Origin: Palleronia salina
GTDB lineage: Bacteria; Pseudomonadota; Alphaproteobacteria; Rhodobacterales; Rhodobacteraceae
Direction: 5' to 3'
Length of the DNA: 64,000 nucleotides
Assembly: GCF_900141995.1 (NCBI RefSeq)
Contig: NZ_FQZA01000001.1
Span: 472,392-536,391, forward strand
This document shows positions 19,151 through 29,222 of this stretch, in pieces. Position 1 is the first letter of the stretch. Each line of letters begins with the position of its first letter. A model generated the notes under the pieces. The model worked only from the letters and a program-made list of their open reading frames with translations, was not told where the DNA came from and made no database searches. Made by a program: the position numbers and the translations under genes.

Positions 19151-19948
19151 TCAGCTATCGCGGATGACCTTGGCGAAGGTCTCGAAGATCGCCCCGTTGG
19201 CGGCGACGATGGTTTCGCTGTCGAAGATCGACCCGGCCTCGCCGATGGGCGCCACGAAGCCGCCCGCCTCGCGCACGATCAGCAGGCCCGCGGCCACGTC
19301 CCACGGCTTGATCCCCCGCTCCCAGTAGCCGTCGTAGCGGCCGGCGGCCACGTAGGCGAGGTCGAGCGCCGCGGCGCCCATGCGGCGCACGCCCGCGCTG
19401 GCCGGCAGAACGCGGCCCAGGTCCTTGAGGATGGCGGGCAGCTGCGGACGGCCGCCGAACGGGAGGCCGGTGGCGAAGATCGATTCGATCATGCGGTGAC
19501 GGTCCGACACCCGCAGGCGCGTGTCGTTGAGGAAGGCTCCCCCGCCCTTCTCGGCCGTGAACATCTCGTCCTTGGCGGCGTCGTAGATCACGCCGGCCAC
19601 GATCTCGCCCTTGTGCTCGAGCGCGATGGAAATCGCCCAGTGCGGCAGGCCGTGGAGGTAGTTGGTCGTCCCGTCCAGCGGATCGACGATCCAGCGGCGG
19701 GTGGGATCCTTGCCGGCGATCTCGTCCGTTTCCTCGCCCAGCCAGCCGTAGTTCGGCCGCTCGCCCAGGAGCGCGTCGCGCAGCGCCGTCTCGGCGGCGA
19801 TGTCCGCGCGGCTGACGAAGTCGCCCGCGCCCTTGCTGGACACCTGCAGGTTCTCGACCTCGCGGAAATCCTTCACCAGCCCCCGCGCGGCCTTGCGGGC
19901 GGCCTTCATCATGATGTTCAGATTCGCGCTGCCCTGCATGGCGGTCAC
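19151..19948 (-). CDS. suhB: Inositol monophosphatase family protein (SuhB)
   Basis: The 265-residue enzyme contains the metal-binding motifs of the family: a glutamate in LGEETDE (about residue 70), WIVDPLDGTTNYLHG (about 91-105), and WDVAAG near the C-terminus. It would hydrolyse inositol-1-phosphate or related sugar phosphates. SuhB also binds the rRNA antitermination complex in E. coli, which may not apply here. The ATG at 19948 matches the usual N-terminus (SANLNIMMKAARKA). The gene is apparently monocistronic. Confidence 0.93.
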   Translation of the reverse strand: MTAMQGSANLNIMMKAARKAARGLVKDFREVENLQVSSKGAGDFVSRADIAAETALRDALLGERPNYGWLGEETDEIAGKDPTRRWIVDPLDGTTNYLHGLPHWAISIALEHKGEIVAGVIYDAAKDEMFTAEKGGGAFLNDTRLRVSDRHRMIESIFATGLPFGGRPQLPAILKDLGRVLPASAGVRRMGAAALDLAYVAAGRYDGYWERGIKPWDVAAGLLIVREAGGFVAPIGEAGSIFDSETIVAANGAIFETFAKVIRDS

Positions 19949-20087
19949 CTCTCGGTCGGTCTGTCGGTCGTGGAATGGTGGGCCCGCATACGCCAGCGCG
20001 CGCGGGATGCCAAGTGGCAGGCGGCCCGCGATGGGCAGGTCGCGGTTTCGCGGTTTTTCGGGACCGGTGATGCAGCGCGCGCGGCGA

Positions 20088-21020
20088 TCAGCCCGGCGCG
20101 GCGTCGCCCCCGTGGAACTGGCGTTGCAGCTTGACCGGCTCGGTCTTGGCCAGCCTCAGCAGGTGGGCCATGAAGGGCGCCGTGGTCTCGGCCGAACGTG
20201 TCGCGGCATAGAGACGGCGGGTCAGGCCACCCCGGGTCAGGGGCCGCGTCACGTAGTCGGATTGCAGCCGCACGTCGCGCACCACCCAGTCGGGCAGCAC
20301 GGCCACTCCGCGCATGGACGCCACCAGCAGCAGAATCACCGCCGTCAGCTCGACCTGCCGGATCGCCGCCGGTTCGACCTTGGCGGGCGTCAGAAGCTGG
20401 CTGAACACGTCCAGCCGCGCGCGGTCCACCGGGTAGGTGATGAGCGTCTGGTCGCGGAAATCCTCGGCTTCGATGAAGGGCTTCTGCGCCAGGGGATGGC
20501 GCGAGGCGGCGACGAAGACGGGCTCGTAGTCGAACAGCGGCGTGAAATCCACATCGGCCAGGTCCTCGGGATCCGACGAAACCACCAGGTCGACCTCTTC
20601 GCGCATGAGCGCGGGCAGCGCACCGAAGGCGAGGCCCGGGCGAATGTCGACATCCACGTCGGGCCAGGCGTGGCGGAATTTCTCGAGCACCGGGAACAGC
20701 CATTCGAAGCAGGCATGGCATTCGATGGCGATATGCAGCCGGCCCGACTTGCCCGATTGCAGGCCCGCGAACTCGGCCTCGAGCGCGGCGACCTCGGGCA
20801 GGATCCGCTCGGCCGCGCGCAGCAGCCGCTGGCCCGCCGCCGACAGCTTCAGCGGTTTCGACCGGCGGACGAAAAGCTCGACCCCGGCCTGTTCCTCCAG
20901 GCCCTTGACCTGGTGGCTCAGCGCGCTTTGGGTGATGTTCAGCCGGTCGGCCGCACGCGCCAGCCCGCCCTCGTCGTGGATGGCCTTGATCGTGCGCAAA
21001 TGGCGGAATTCGATGTGCAT
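20088..21020 (-). CDS. metR: LysR family regulator, MetR type
   Basis: The 310-residue protein has an N-terminal winged helix-turn-helix (residues about 1-60, with AADRLNITQSALSHQVKGLE) and a two-lobed effector domain. Its ITQSALSHQ recognition helix and its start divergent from metF match MetR, which activates methionine genes with homocysteine as coinducer. The ATG at 21020 starts the conserved domain; the long upstream frame runs antisense through metF and is not real. The 93-base spacer holds clear symmetric half-sites. Confidence 0.9.
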   Translation of the reverse strand: MHIEFRHLRTIKAIHDEGGLARAADRLNITQSALSHQVKGLEEQAGVELFVRRSKPLKLSAAGQRLLRAAERILPEVAALEAEFAGLQSGKSGRLHIAIECHACFEWLFPVLEKFRHAWPDVDVDIRPGLAFGALPALMREEVDLVVSSDPEDLADVDFTPLFDYEPVFVAASRHPLAQKPFIEAEDFRDQTLITYPVDRARLDVFSQLLTPAKVEPAAIRQVELTAVILLLVASMRGVAVLPDWVVRDVRLQSDYVTRPLTRGGLTRRLYAATRSAETTAPFMAHLLRLAKTEPVKLQRQFHGGDAAPG

Positions 21021-21032
21021 CCGCGCCTTCGC

Positions 21033-21087
21033 CTCATGTTGATGTTGAAAGTTATGAGTTTGTCTCATGCGCCGCGCCGTGAGACAA
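21033..21087. promoter_or_regulatory. Alternating CTCA/TGAG half-sites between metR and metF
   Basis: Four half-sites lie in the metR-metF spacer: CTCAT at 21033, ATGAG at 21054, CTCAT at 21064 and TGAG at 21080. TGAG-N5-CTCA (21055-21067) has the 4-5-4 geometry of the enteric MetR site TGAA-N5-TTCA. An 8-bp perfect inverted repeat TTGTCTCA-N12-TGAGACAA (21060-21087) overlaps it. A LysR-type operator for divergent control is the simplest reading. Confidence 0.55.
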
Positions 21088-21113
21088 GGGTCCAAACCTG
21101 CAAGGACACCGTC

Positions 21114-21977
21114 ATGACCGCCCCCTCGATCTCGTTCGAATTCTTCCCGCCCAAGTCGCTCGAAGCGTCGTTCCGCCTGTGGGACACGATCCACACGCTG
21201 GCCCCGCTGGCCCCCGAATTCGTGTCGGTCACCTACGGCGCCGGCGGCACCACCCGCGCGCTGACCCACGAGGCGGTGACCACCATCGGCAAGACCACCG
21301 GCCTGCGCGTGGCGGCTCACCTGACCTGCGTGAACGCCAGCAAGGAGGAGACGCTGGAGATCGCACGCAGCTATGCGGCTGCGGGCGTGACCGACCTGGT
21401 GGCCCTGCGCGGCGACATGCCGGGCGGCAAGCCGTTCCAGCCCCACCCCGAGGGCTTCGCCAACTCGGTCGAGCTGATCGAGGCGCTGGCCGCGACCGGC
21501 GATTTCACCCTGCGCGTGGGCGCCTATCCCGACCGCCATCCCGAGGCGGCAACCGACACCGCCGACGTGGACTGGCTGAAGCGCAAGATCGACGCGGGCG
21601 CGGATGCGGCGATCACCCAGTTCTTCTTCGAGGCCGACACGTTCTTCCGGTTCCGCGACCGCTGTGTCGCGGCCGGCATCGACGCGCCGATCATCCCGGG
21701 CATCCTGCCGATCGAGAACTGGGCCGGCGTGCGCAAGTTCGCCACCGCCTGCGGCACGCCGATCCCCGCCTGGCTGGACGACGCGTTCGAGACCGCCAAG
21801 CGCGACGGCCGCGAGGAGCTGCTGTCGACGGCGCTGGCGACCGAGATGTGCTCGGCCTTGCTCGACGACGGTGTCGAGCACCTGCACTTCTACACGCTGA
21901 ACAAGCCGCAGCTGACCCGCGACGTGGTCCATGCGCTGGGTCTCGCCCCCGAGCGGCAGCTGGAGAAGGTCGCCTGA
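21114..21977 (+). CDS. metF: 5,10-methylenetetrahydrofolate reductase
   Basis: The 287-residue flavoenzyme reduces methylene-THF to methyl-THF for methionine synthesis. The N-terminal SFEFFPPK motif holds the catalytic Glu, and SVTYGAGGTTR, LRGD and the ITQFFFEAD segment follow, all typical of the FAD barrel. The ATG at 21114 begins the conserved N-terminus, and the longer upstream frame crosses metR. Regulation by the divergent MetR is likely. The next gene follows after 67 bases on the same strand. Confidence 0.96.
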   Translation: MTAPSISFEFFPPKSLEASFRLWDTIHTLAPLAPEFVSVTYGAGGTTRALTHEAVTTIGKTTGLRVAAHLTCVNASKEETLEIARSYAAAGVTDLVALRGDMPGGKPFQPHPEGFANSVELIEALAATGDFTLRVGAYPDRHPEAATDTADVDWLKRKIDAGADAAITQFFFEADTFFRFRDRCVAAGIDAPIIPGILPIENWAGVRKFATACGTPIPAWLDDAFETAKRDGREELLSTALATEMCSALLDDGVEHLHFYTLNKPQLTRDVVHALGLAPERQLEKVA

Positions 21978-22044
21978 CCGGCTTTCCATTGCCGAAAATC
22001 TGGGCAAGGGTCCGGGCGCACCACAGCCCGAAGGACCCGAGCCC

Positions 22045-22530
22045 ATGAAAACCGCCGCCAGCGCCGCAGACCTTGCCGATATCGAAGATCTGCGGCGGCA
22101 GTCGGGCCTGGAATTCATGCAGGCGATCCTGAGCGGCGAGCGGGCCGGACCGCCCATCGGCTACGCCATGGGCTTCGCGCTCGATCATGTCGAGGACGGG
22201 CTGGTACGGTTCACCGGCACGCCGCATTTCCAGACCTTGAACCCGATGGGCGGGGTCCATGGCGGCTGGTACGGCACGCTTCTGGACTCGGCCATGGCCT
22301 GCGCGGTGATGACCAAGGTGCCCTGCGGGTCGACCTACACGACGTTGGAATACAAGGTGAATATCACCCGCGCCCTGCCCGCGGACACCGAGATCGTGGC
22401 CACCGGAACCGTCGTGCATGCGGGCCGGTCCACCGGGGTCGCCACTGGCGAAATCCGGGGCGCGAAGGACGGGCGGCTCTACGCCACCGGGTCGACCACC
22501 TGCCTGATCATGGCGCTGCCGGTCGTCTGA
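22045..22530 (+). CDS. PaaI-type hotdog-fold acyl-CoA thioesterase
   Basis: The 161-residue protein has the hotdog fold with NPMGGVHGGWYGTLLDSAMACAV, where the family's catalytic acid sits on the central helix, and a following TTLEYKVNITR strand. It likely hydrolyses short or aromatic acyl-CoA esters. The ATG at 22045 follows a weak purine-rich site. It overlaps the convergent DUF2235 gene by 23 bases at the 3' ends. Confidence 0.85.
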   Translation: MKTAASAADLADIEDLRRQSGLEFMQAILSGERAGPPIGYAMGFALDHVEDGLVRFTGTPHFQTLNPMGGVHGGWYGTLLDSAMACAVMTKVPCGSTYTTLEYKVNITRALPADTEIVATGTVVHAGRSTGVATGEIRGAKDGRLYATGSTTCLIMALPVV

Positions 22531-23647
22531 CGGCCGCATCCTCGGCCACCGGCAAGCCTTCGGCATCGGGGCCCAAGGCACCGCGCGCGAGGACCGAGGG
22601 ATGAAGCCGCTCGGAACGGTCAGCCCCGACGACGCGCGGGGTACGAGCCACGAAGATCCGGCCCCAGCCACGGTTCAGCCCGATGGACGGCGCCTGCGGA
22701 TCGGTGCCGAACCGGGCGCGCCATCCCTCGGGCAGGCGCAGGCCCTGCGCCTCCGCCTTCTGCAGCATCCAGACCAGCGAGATATTCGCCAGCGGGCGCG
22801 CCGCGCGCACGCCGTCCAGTTGCCCGCCCACGTCTCCGTGGGTGCCGGGGAACCAGACCTGCTCGCAGTCGCCGTCCCAGGCGCCGTCCAGCCGCCACAT
22901 GACCGGGCGGTAGGCCTCGCGCGTCTCGTTCAGCGCGAGCGCGTGAAAGCCCGATCGGGTCGTCGGCCCCAGCGCGTGGTTGTGGAACCGGTGCGCCATC
23001 GACGACCAGCGCCAGACCACGGGCAGTCGCAGACCCAGCGCCTTCACCGTGTCCCAGGCCCCGATCATCTGCACCTCGACCGCGGCGTGGCAGAACAGCC
23101 GCGCGAATTCGCGGGCGCCATGGCTGTCGGGGATCGTGCGGTAATGCCGGTAAGCCATGTGCACGTTGCGCTCGGTCGCGGCCTCGGGACGCAGCAGCCC
23201 GATACGGTCGATCACCCCGGCGAGCGAGCGGACGGCATAGGCGCCGCGGGAATAGCCGAACAGGAAGATCCGGTCGCCGGGCCGATACCGCGACGCCAGC
23301 CACCCGTAGGAGCGGCGGATCTGGCGGTTGAGCCCGCGCCCCTCGGCCACGTCGCGCACCTGCCGCCAGGACGTGAACTGGATGCCCGGCTCGTACCGCA
23401 CCGACAGGTCGGCTGCCGGGGACAGCTCGCGCAGCAGTTTCCAGGTCAGCCCGGCATTGGTCTCGCGCCCCGGTTCGAGCGAGGACATGGTGCCGTCGAG
23501 GATGACCACATGGGTGACGGGGCCGCGCCTCGCGGTGGGCGCCGTCTGTTCCAGATGGCGCCCGCGTCCAAGCCACGACAGCAGCTGCCGGGCCAGGCCC
23601 CCGGTATTGATCCGGGGGCGCCTGTCCTCATTCGGCGGCGACGGCAT
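22508..23647 (-). CDS. DUF2235 alpha/beta hydrolase-like protein
   Basis: The 379-residue protein matches the DUF2235 family. Asp51 lies in VVILDGTM, the nucleophile elbow GYSRGAY has Ser133, and HGDVGGQ carries the late Asp/His region. The family resembles phospholipase-like hydrolases and includes type VI secretion effectors such as Tle1, but many members are free-standing with no known substrate. No signal peptide and no secretion genes are near. It overlaps both neighbours: 23 bases with the thioesterase (convergent) and 20 bases with the CoxL-like gene upstream, suggesting coexpression with the latter. Confidence 0.8.
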   Translation of the reverse strand: MPSPPNEDRRPRINTGGLARQLLSWLGRGRHLEQTAPTARRGPVTHVVILDGTMSSLEPGRETNAGLTWKLLRELSPAADLSVRYEPGIQFTSWRQVRDVAEGRGLNRQIRRSYGWLASRYRPGDRIFLFGYSRGAYAVRSLAGVIDRIGLLRPEAATERNVHMAYRHYRTIPDSHGAREFARLFCHAAVEVQMIGAWDTVKALGLRLPVVWRWSSMAHRFHNHALGPTTRSGFHALALNETREAYRPVMWRLDGAWDGDCEQVWFPGTHGDVGGQLDGVRAARPLANISLVWMLQKAEAQGLRLPEGWRARFGTDPQAPSIGLNRGWGRIFVARTPRVVGADRSERLHPSVLARGALGPDAEGLPVAEDAAVRRPAAP

Positions 23648-25931
23648 CTTGGGCGTGGTTCAGCAGGGTCCAGACCCGGGCCGGCGTGAACGGAAGGTCC
23701 ACCTGCCGCACGCCGCGGTCCCACAGCGCGTCCTCGACCGCGTTCGCCACGGCGGCCAGCGCACCGACCGTGCCCGCCTCGCCGCAGCCCTTCATGCCAA
23801 GCGGGTTGGCGGTGGAGGGCACCGGGTTGGTCGAGAACGCCATCATCGGCACATCGGTCGCGCGCGGCACCCCGTAATCCATGTAGCTGGCGGTCAGAAG
23901 CTGGCCGTCCTCGTCGTAGACCACGCGCTCCTGGATCGCCTGCCCGATCCCCTGCACGACGCCGCCATGCACCTGACCTTCGGCCAGCATGGGGTTGATA
24001 AGATTTCCGAAATCGTCGCAGACGCTGTATTTCACGACGCGGGTGTCGCCGGTCTCGGGGTCGATCTCGACCTCGGCCAGGTGCAGGCCGTTGGGATAGG
24101 ACCGGCCCGGCAGTTTCTCCGAGCCGGTGAAGGTCAGCAGATCCTCGCGCCCGCGCTCTCGCGCCAGCGCCGCCAGGTCCAGCATGGTGGGGGCGTCGTT
24201 GCTGCCCGTCACGCGGAAGCGTTCGTCGTCGAAGCTGACGTCATCCGGCCCGACGCCCATCTCGTCGGCCAGGAAGGCCGAGAATTCCGAGATCATGCGC
24301 TTGGCCGTGCCGTAGGTGGCGTTGTTCTGCACCGTGACGGAGCGGGACCCGCCGGTGCCGCCGCCCTTGGGAATGGCGTCCGAGTCGCCCTGGACGAAGT
24401 GGATCTTGTCGACCGGGATGCCTGTGTGGTCCGACAGGAACTGCGGAAAGACCGTCTCGTGCCCCTGCCCATTCGACTGGGTGCCGACGAAAATCGACGC
24501 GGTGCCATCATCGTGGAAGGCGATCTTCACGTGCTCGGTCGGATCGCCCAGGATCGACTCGATGTAGTAGCAGCTGCCGATGCCGCGCAGCTTGCCCGCG
24601 GCTTCGGACGCCGCGCGGCGCTGGTCGAAGCCCGCCATGTCCCCGATATCCTCGCCCTTGGCCATGGTGGCGGCGAAATCGCCCACATCATAGGTCTCGC
24701 CCGTGGCCGAGACATAGGGAAACTGGTCCGGCTTGATGAAGTTGCGCCGCCGCAGCTTGTGCGGATCGACGCCCAGCTCGCGCGCGGCGCGCGACATGAC
24801 CCGCTCGAGCGTGAAGATCGCTTCGGGCCGTCCGGCGCCGCGATAGGCGTCCACGGGCGCGGTGTTGGTATAGATCCCGCGCGTGCGCAGCCACGTGGTC
24901 TGCACGTCGTAGGTGCCCATGAGCACGCGGCTGAACAGCTCGGTCTGGATCATCTGCGCGAAATTCGAGTTGTAGGCGCCGATATTGCACGTGTTCTCAA
25001 CGCTGTAGGCGGTGATCTTCAGATCCTCATCGAAGGCCAGCATGGCGTCGTGCACCAGGTCGCGACCGCCATTGTCGGACAGCATCGCCTCGGTCCGGTC
25101 CGACATCCAGCGCACCGGGCGGCCGGTCTTCATCGCCGCCGCGGCGACGGCGAAGTACTCGGGGTAATTGAAGCCCTTCATCCCGAAGCCGCCGCCCACG
25201 TCGGGGTTGCTGGTGCGCACCTGCTCGGACTTCAGCCCGAAATTGGCGGCGAGCTCGCCTTTCAGCCCCCAAACGCCCTGGCCCGAGAAACAGACATGCA
25301 GCCGGTCGTCGGCCCATTCCGCCCAGCAACCGCGCCCTTCCATCGACGACACCATGATGCGGTTGTCCTCGACCCTCAGGCGCACCACGTGGGCCGCTTC
25401 GCGCACGGCCCGCGCCACGCCCGCCTCGTCGCCCTTGCCGTAGTCGAAGGCGAGATTGTCGGGCGCCACGTCGTGCAGCGCCTCGCCGCCCGTGGACAGA
25501 TCCATGTGCGCGGGCAGGTCTTCGAGGTCGAGCATCACGGCCTCGGCGGCATCGCGGGCCTGCAACTCGGTCTCGGCCAGCACCATCGCCACCGGCTCGC
25601 CCACGAAACGCACGCGACCGCGCGCGAGGAAGGGACGCTCGGGCGCGGTGCCCTTGCCGCCGTCCTGCGTCGGCACGCAGGTGAATTTCATGCCCAGCGT
25701 GAGCCCCATCGCGGCGCAATCCTCGGCGGTCAGAATATCGACGACACCGGACATGCCGCGGGCCTCGTCCGTGTCGATGCCGCGCAGCTCGGCGTGGCCC
25801 ACGGGCGAGCGGACGAACGCGGCGAACAGCGCGCCCTCGGGCGCGATGTCATCCACGTAGCGCCCGTGCCCCGTCAAAAGGCGCTGGTCCTCGCGGCGCG
25901 TCACCGACTGGCTTTTCCCGAAACTCTGCAT
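23628..25931 (-). CDS. Molybdopterin-binding large subunit of a xanthine dehydrogenase/CO dehydrogenase family hydroxylase (form II CoxL-like)
   Basis: The 767-residue subunit has the two-domain molybdopterin fold. The active-site loop at residues 362-368 reads AYRGAGR, the form II signature, not the AYRCSFR of true aerobic CO dehydrogenase. The catalytic glutamate is Glu718 in GCGEAGT. It should hydroxylate an unknown aldehyde or heterocycle and normally needs FAD and iron-sulfur subunits, but no such genes lie in the window: valS is divergent on one side and a DUF2235 gene overlaps on the other. The ATG at 25931 starts the usual N-terminus. Annotation as CO dehydrogenase would be misleading. 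Confidence 0.9.
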   Translation of the reverse strand: MQSFGKSQSVTRREDQRLLTGHGRYVDDIAPEGALFAAFVRSPVGHAELRGIDTDEARGMSGVVDILTAEDCAAMGLTLGMKFTCVPTQDGGKGTAPERPFLARGRVRFVGEPVAMVLAETELQARDAAEAVMLDLEDLPAHMDLSTGGEALHDVAPDNLAFDYGKGDEAGVARAVREAAHVVRLRVEDNRIMVSSMEGRGCWAEWADDRLHVCFSGQGVWGLKGELAANFGLKSEQVRTSNPDVGGGFGMKGFNYPEYFAVAAAAMKTGRPVRWMSDRTEAMLSDNGGRDLVHDAMLAFDEDLKITAYSVENTCNIGAYNSNFAQMIQTELFSRVLMGTYDVQTTWLRTRGIYTNTAPVDAYRGAGRPEAIFTLERVMSRAARELGVDPHKLRRRNFIKPDQFPYVSATGETYDVGDFAATMAKGEDIGDMAGFDQRRAASEAAGKLRGIGSCYYIESILGDPTEHVKIAFHDDGTASIFVGTQSNGQGHETVFPQFLSDHTGIPVDKIHFVQGDSDAIPKGGGTGGSRSVTVQNNATYGTAKRMISEFSAFLADEMGVGPDDVSFDDERFRVTGSNDAPTMLDLAALARERGREDLLTFTGSEKLPGRSYPNGLHLAEVEIDPETGDTRVVKYSVCDDFGNLINPMLAEGQVHGGVVQGIGQAIQERVVYDEDGQLLTASYMDYGVPRATDVPMMAFSTNPVPSTANPLGMKGCGEAGTVGALAAVANAVEDALWDRGVRQVDLPFTPARVWTLLNHAQDAVAAE

Positions 25932-26072
25932 GACTGATCCTCGCTGATTTACCGGCAGACTACCCGTCCGCGCGGGATTTTCCAGCACCCTGCATGCGGC
26001 CCTTGCGCGCCCTTTCCCTTGGCCGGGCTTTTGGCTATCCCCTGCCTCAAGTTTTGCGAAGGAATACCGCCG

Positions 26073-29000
26073 ATGCCCATGGAAAAATCGTTCGACGCCG
26101 CCGCGCGCGAGCCCGCCCTCTACGACGCCTGGGAAAAGGCCGGCTGCTTCGTGGCGGGCGCCGGGGCGAAACCGGGCGCGTCGGCCTTCTCGATCCTGCT
26201 GCCGCCGCCCAACGTGACCGGCTTCCTGCACGCGGGCCACGGGTTCAACCACACGCTGATGGATATCCTGACGCGCTGGCACCGGATGAAGGGCGATGAC
26301 GTGCTGTGGCAGCCGGGTCTGGACCACGCCGGCATCGCGACGCAGCTGGTGGTCGAACGCCAGCTGTCCGAGCAGGGCATCAAGCGCACGGACCTGAGCC
26401 GCGAGGATTTCGTCGCCAAGGTCTGGGAATGGAAGGCCACGTCGGGCGGCAAGATCGTCGAGCAGGACAAGCGGCTGGGCTGTTCCATGGACTGGACGCG
26501 CGAGGCCTTCACCATGCAGGGCGCGCCGGGCGACCCCAGCCCCGAGGACGGCCCGAATTTCCACGACGCCGTCATCCGCGTCTTCGTCGACATGTACGAG
26601 AAAGGGTTCATCTATCGCGGCAAGCGGCTGGTGAACTGGGATCCGCATTTCGAGACCGCGATCAGCGACCTGGAGGTCGAGAACAAGGAAGTGCCGGGCC
26701 ACATGTGGCACTTCAAGTACCCGCTGGCCGGGGGCGCGACCTATACCTATGTCGAGAAGGACGAGGATGGGAACGTCCTGTTCGAGGAAGAGCGCGATTA
26801 CATCTCGATCGCCACGACCCGGCCCGAGACCATGCTGGGCGACGGCGCTGTCGCGGTTCATCCGTCGGATGAGCGGTATGCGCCAATCGTCGGGAAACTC
26901 TGCGAAATTCCGGTCGGCCCGAAAGAGCATCGCCGCCTGATCCCGATCATCACCGACGAGTATCCCGACCCGGATTTCGGATCGGGCGCGGTGAAGATCA
27001 CCGGCGCGCATGACTTCAACGACTACGAGGTCGCGCGGCGCGGCGGCATTCCCATGTATCGCCTGATGGACATGAAGGGCGCCATGCGCGACGACGGCGC
27101 CCCCTACGCCGAGGCCGCCGCCATCGCCATGGCCGTGGCCAAGGGCGAGCGGACCCTGGGCGAGGCCGAGGCCGACAGCGTGAACCTGGTGCCCGACGAC
27201 CTGCGCGGGCTGGACCGGTTCGAGGCGCGCAACGCGGTGGTCGAGCAGATCACCGAGGAAGGGCTGGCCGTCATGGTGCCGCCCACCGATCCGCGCCTGG
27301 GCGAGCCGGCGAAGGCGCTGGCCCCGGAAGAAGGCGGCGAGCGGCGGCTGGACCAGCTGACCCCGCTGGTCGAGTCGAAGCCGATCATGCAGCCCTTCGG
27401 CGACCGCTCGAAGGTCGTGATCGAGCCCATGCTGACCGACCAGTGGTTCGTGGACACCGACAAGATCGTCGGTCCCGCGCTGGACGCCGTGCGCTCGGGC
27501 GAGGTCAAGATCATCCCGGAAAGCGGTGAAAAGACTTACTTTCACTGGCTGGAAAACATCGAGCCGTGGTGCATCTCGCGCCAGCTGTGGTGGGGCCACC
27601 GGATCCCGGTCTGGTACGGCTTCGACCTGCACGCGAACGGGTTCCGCGACGACGAGGGCGACGGCGCGCTGGACGAGGTCGAACTGGGCCGCATCCTGTC
27701 GTCCGACAGCCTGTCGAACGGCGAGCTGAAGCCGCACTGCGCCGCCGATTTCGACACGGTGAAGTCCCGCTTCGGCGACCTGCTGGACGATCTGCCCACG
27801 CCCCTGAACCACGCCCGCGTGGTCGAGGTCGAAAGCCGCGACGACGCGCTGCACATGATGGCGAAAAGCCTTGCCGACTACGCGGTCGCGCAGGACCCCA
27901 CGCAGCTGGTCTACCCGGTTTGGCGTGACCCCGACGTGCTGGACACCTGGTTCAGCTCGGGCCTGTGGCCGATCGGGACGCTGGGCTGGGGCGACGACGA
28001 CCAGAGCTTCATGGAGCGGTATTTCCCCACCAGCGTGCTGATCACCGGCAGCGACATCCTGTTCTTCTGGGTCGCGCGGATGATGATGATGCAATACGCG
28101 GTGGTCGACCAAAAGCCGTTCGACACCGTCTACCTCCATGGCCTCGTCCGCGACGCCAAGGGGCAGAAGATGTCGAAAAGCATCGGCAACGTCGTCGATC
28201 CACTTGACCTGGTCGAGAAATACGGCGCCGACGCCTACCGCTTCAACAACGCCGCCATGGCGACGATGACCGGCACGATCCGGTTGGACGAGAAGCGGAT
28301 CGAGGGCTATCGCAACTTCTCGACCAAGCTGTGGAACGCGTTCCGCTTCGCCGAGATGAACGGCGCGCTCGAGATGCAGGGCGGCGCGCGGCCCGAGATG
28401 TCGCACGCGGTCAACGCCTGGATCCTGGGCGAGACGGGCCGCGCGCGCGACGCGGTGGACGCGGCGCTGGCCGGGTTCAAGTTCAACGAGGCGGCGGACG
28501 CGATCTACAAGTTCGTTTGGAACGTGGTCTGCGACTGGTATCTCGAACTGTCGAAGCCGCTTTTCTCCAGCGACGATGCCGCGCTGGTGGCCGAGACGCG
28601 CGCCACGCTGGCCTTCGTCCTGGACCGCTGCCTGGCGCTGCTGCACCCGATGATGCCCTTCATCACCGAGGAACTGTGGGCCGGCGACCGGATGCTGGCG
28701 GTCAGCGAGTGGCCCACCGAGGGCGCGAGCGACCTTGTCGATCCCGCCGCCGACGCGGAGATCAGCTGGGTCATCGCGCTGATCGAGGCGATCCGTTCGG
28801 TGAGGGGCGAGCTGAACGTGCCCGCCGGCCTGAAGGTCGAGCTGCTGCAGATCGAGCTGGACGACGCGGGCCGCGCGGTCTGGGCCGCCAATGCCGAGAT
28901 CATCCAGCGCCTCGCGCGGATCGAGACGCTGACCGAGGCGTCCGAACTGCCCAGGGGCGCCCTGACCATCGCGGTCAAGGGCGGCACGTTTGCCCTGCCC

Positions 29001-29222
29001 CTGGCCGGCATCGTGGATGTCGAGGCGGAAAAGGCGCGCCTGGCCAAGACGCTGGGCAAGCTGGAGAAGGACCTGGGCGGGCTGAACGGCCGGTTGAAGA
29101 ACCCCAAGTTCCTCGACAGCGCGCCGGACGAGGTCGTGGCCGAGACCAAGGCCCTGCTGGCCGAGAAGACCGACGAGAAGCAGCGGCTGGAAACCGCGGC
29201 TGCGCGGCTGGCCGAGCTGTGA
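26073..29222 (+). CDS. valS: Valyl-tRNA synthetase
   Basis: The 1049-residue class Ia synthetase charges tRNA-Val. The first signature is HAGH at 53-56 after PPPNVTGFL, the editing domain lies at about 200-400, and the second signature KMSKS is at 699-703. An anticodon-binding domain and a C-terminal coiled-coil arm (about 980-1049) complete it. HAGH in place of HIGH or HMGH is a tolerated variant. The ATG at 26073 follows a GAAGGA ribosome site with good spacing. The stop overlaps the aminotransferase start (GTGA). Confidence 0.97.
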   Translation: MPMEKSFDAAAREPALYDAWEKAGCFVAGAGAKPGASAFSILLPPPNVTGFLHAGHGFNHTLMDILTRWHRMKGDDVLWQPGLDHAGIATQLVVERQLSEQGIKRTDLSREDFVAKVWEWKATSGGKIVEQDKRLGCSMDWTREAFTMQGAPGDPSPEDGPNFHDAVIRVFVDMYEKGFIYRGKRLVNWDPHFETAISDLEVENKEVPGHMWHFKYPLAGGATYTYVEKDEDGNVLFEEERDYISIATTRPETMLGDGAVAVHPSDERYAPIVGKLCEIPVGPKEHRRLIPIITDEYPDPDFGSGAVKITGAHDFNDYEVARRGGIPMYRLMDMKGAMRDDGAPYAEAAAIAMAVAKGERTLGEAEADSVNLVPDDLRGLDRFEARNAVVEQITEEGLAVMVPPTDPRLGEPAKALAPEEGGERRLDQLTPLVESKPIMQPFGDRSKVVIEPMLTDQWFVDTDKIVGPALDAVRSGEVKIIPESGEKTYFHWLENIEPWCISRQLWWGHRIPVWYGFDLHANGFRDDEGDGALDEVELGRILSSDSLSNGELKPHCAADFDTVKSRFGDLLDDLPTPLNHARVVEVESRDDALHMMAKSLADYAVAQDPTQLVYPVWRDPDVLDTWFSSGLWPIGTLGWGDDDQSFMERYFPTSVLITGSDILFFWVARMMMMQYAVVDQKPFDTVYLHGLVRDAKGQKMSKSIGNVVDPLDLVEKYGADAYRFNNAAMATMTGTIRLDEKRIEGYRNFSTKLWNAFRFAEMNGALEMQGGARPEMSHAVNAWILGETGRARDAVDAALAGFKFNEAADAIYKFVWNVVCDWYLELSKPLFSSDDAALVAETRATLAFVLDRCLALLHPMMPFITEELWAGDRMLAVSEWPTEGASDLVDPAADAEISWVIALIEAIRSVRGELNVPAGLKVELLQIELDDAGRAVWAANAEIIQRLARIETLTEASELPRGALTIAVKGGTFALPLAGIVDVEAEKARLAKTLGKLEKDLGGLNGRLKNPKFLDSAPDEVVAETKALLAEKTDEKQRLETAAARLAEL

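Noticed and set aside
21021-21113. SAM-type riboswitch before metF
   Set aside because: The spacer is short and shows protein-type operator symmetry. I could not see a pseudoknot or a known SAM motif.
25932-28646. Very long minus-strand frame running upstream of the CoxL-like start through valS
   Set aside because: The conserved N-terminus begins at 25931, and the upstream part is antisense to valS with no recognisable protein.
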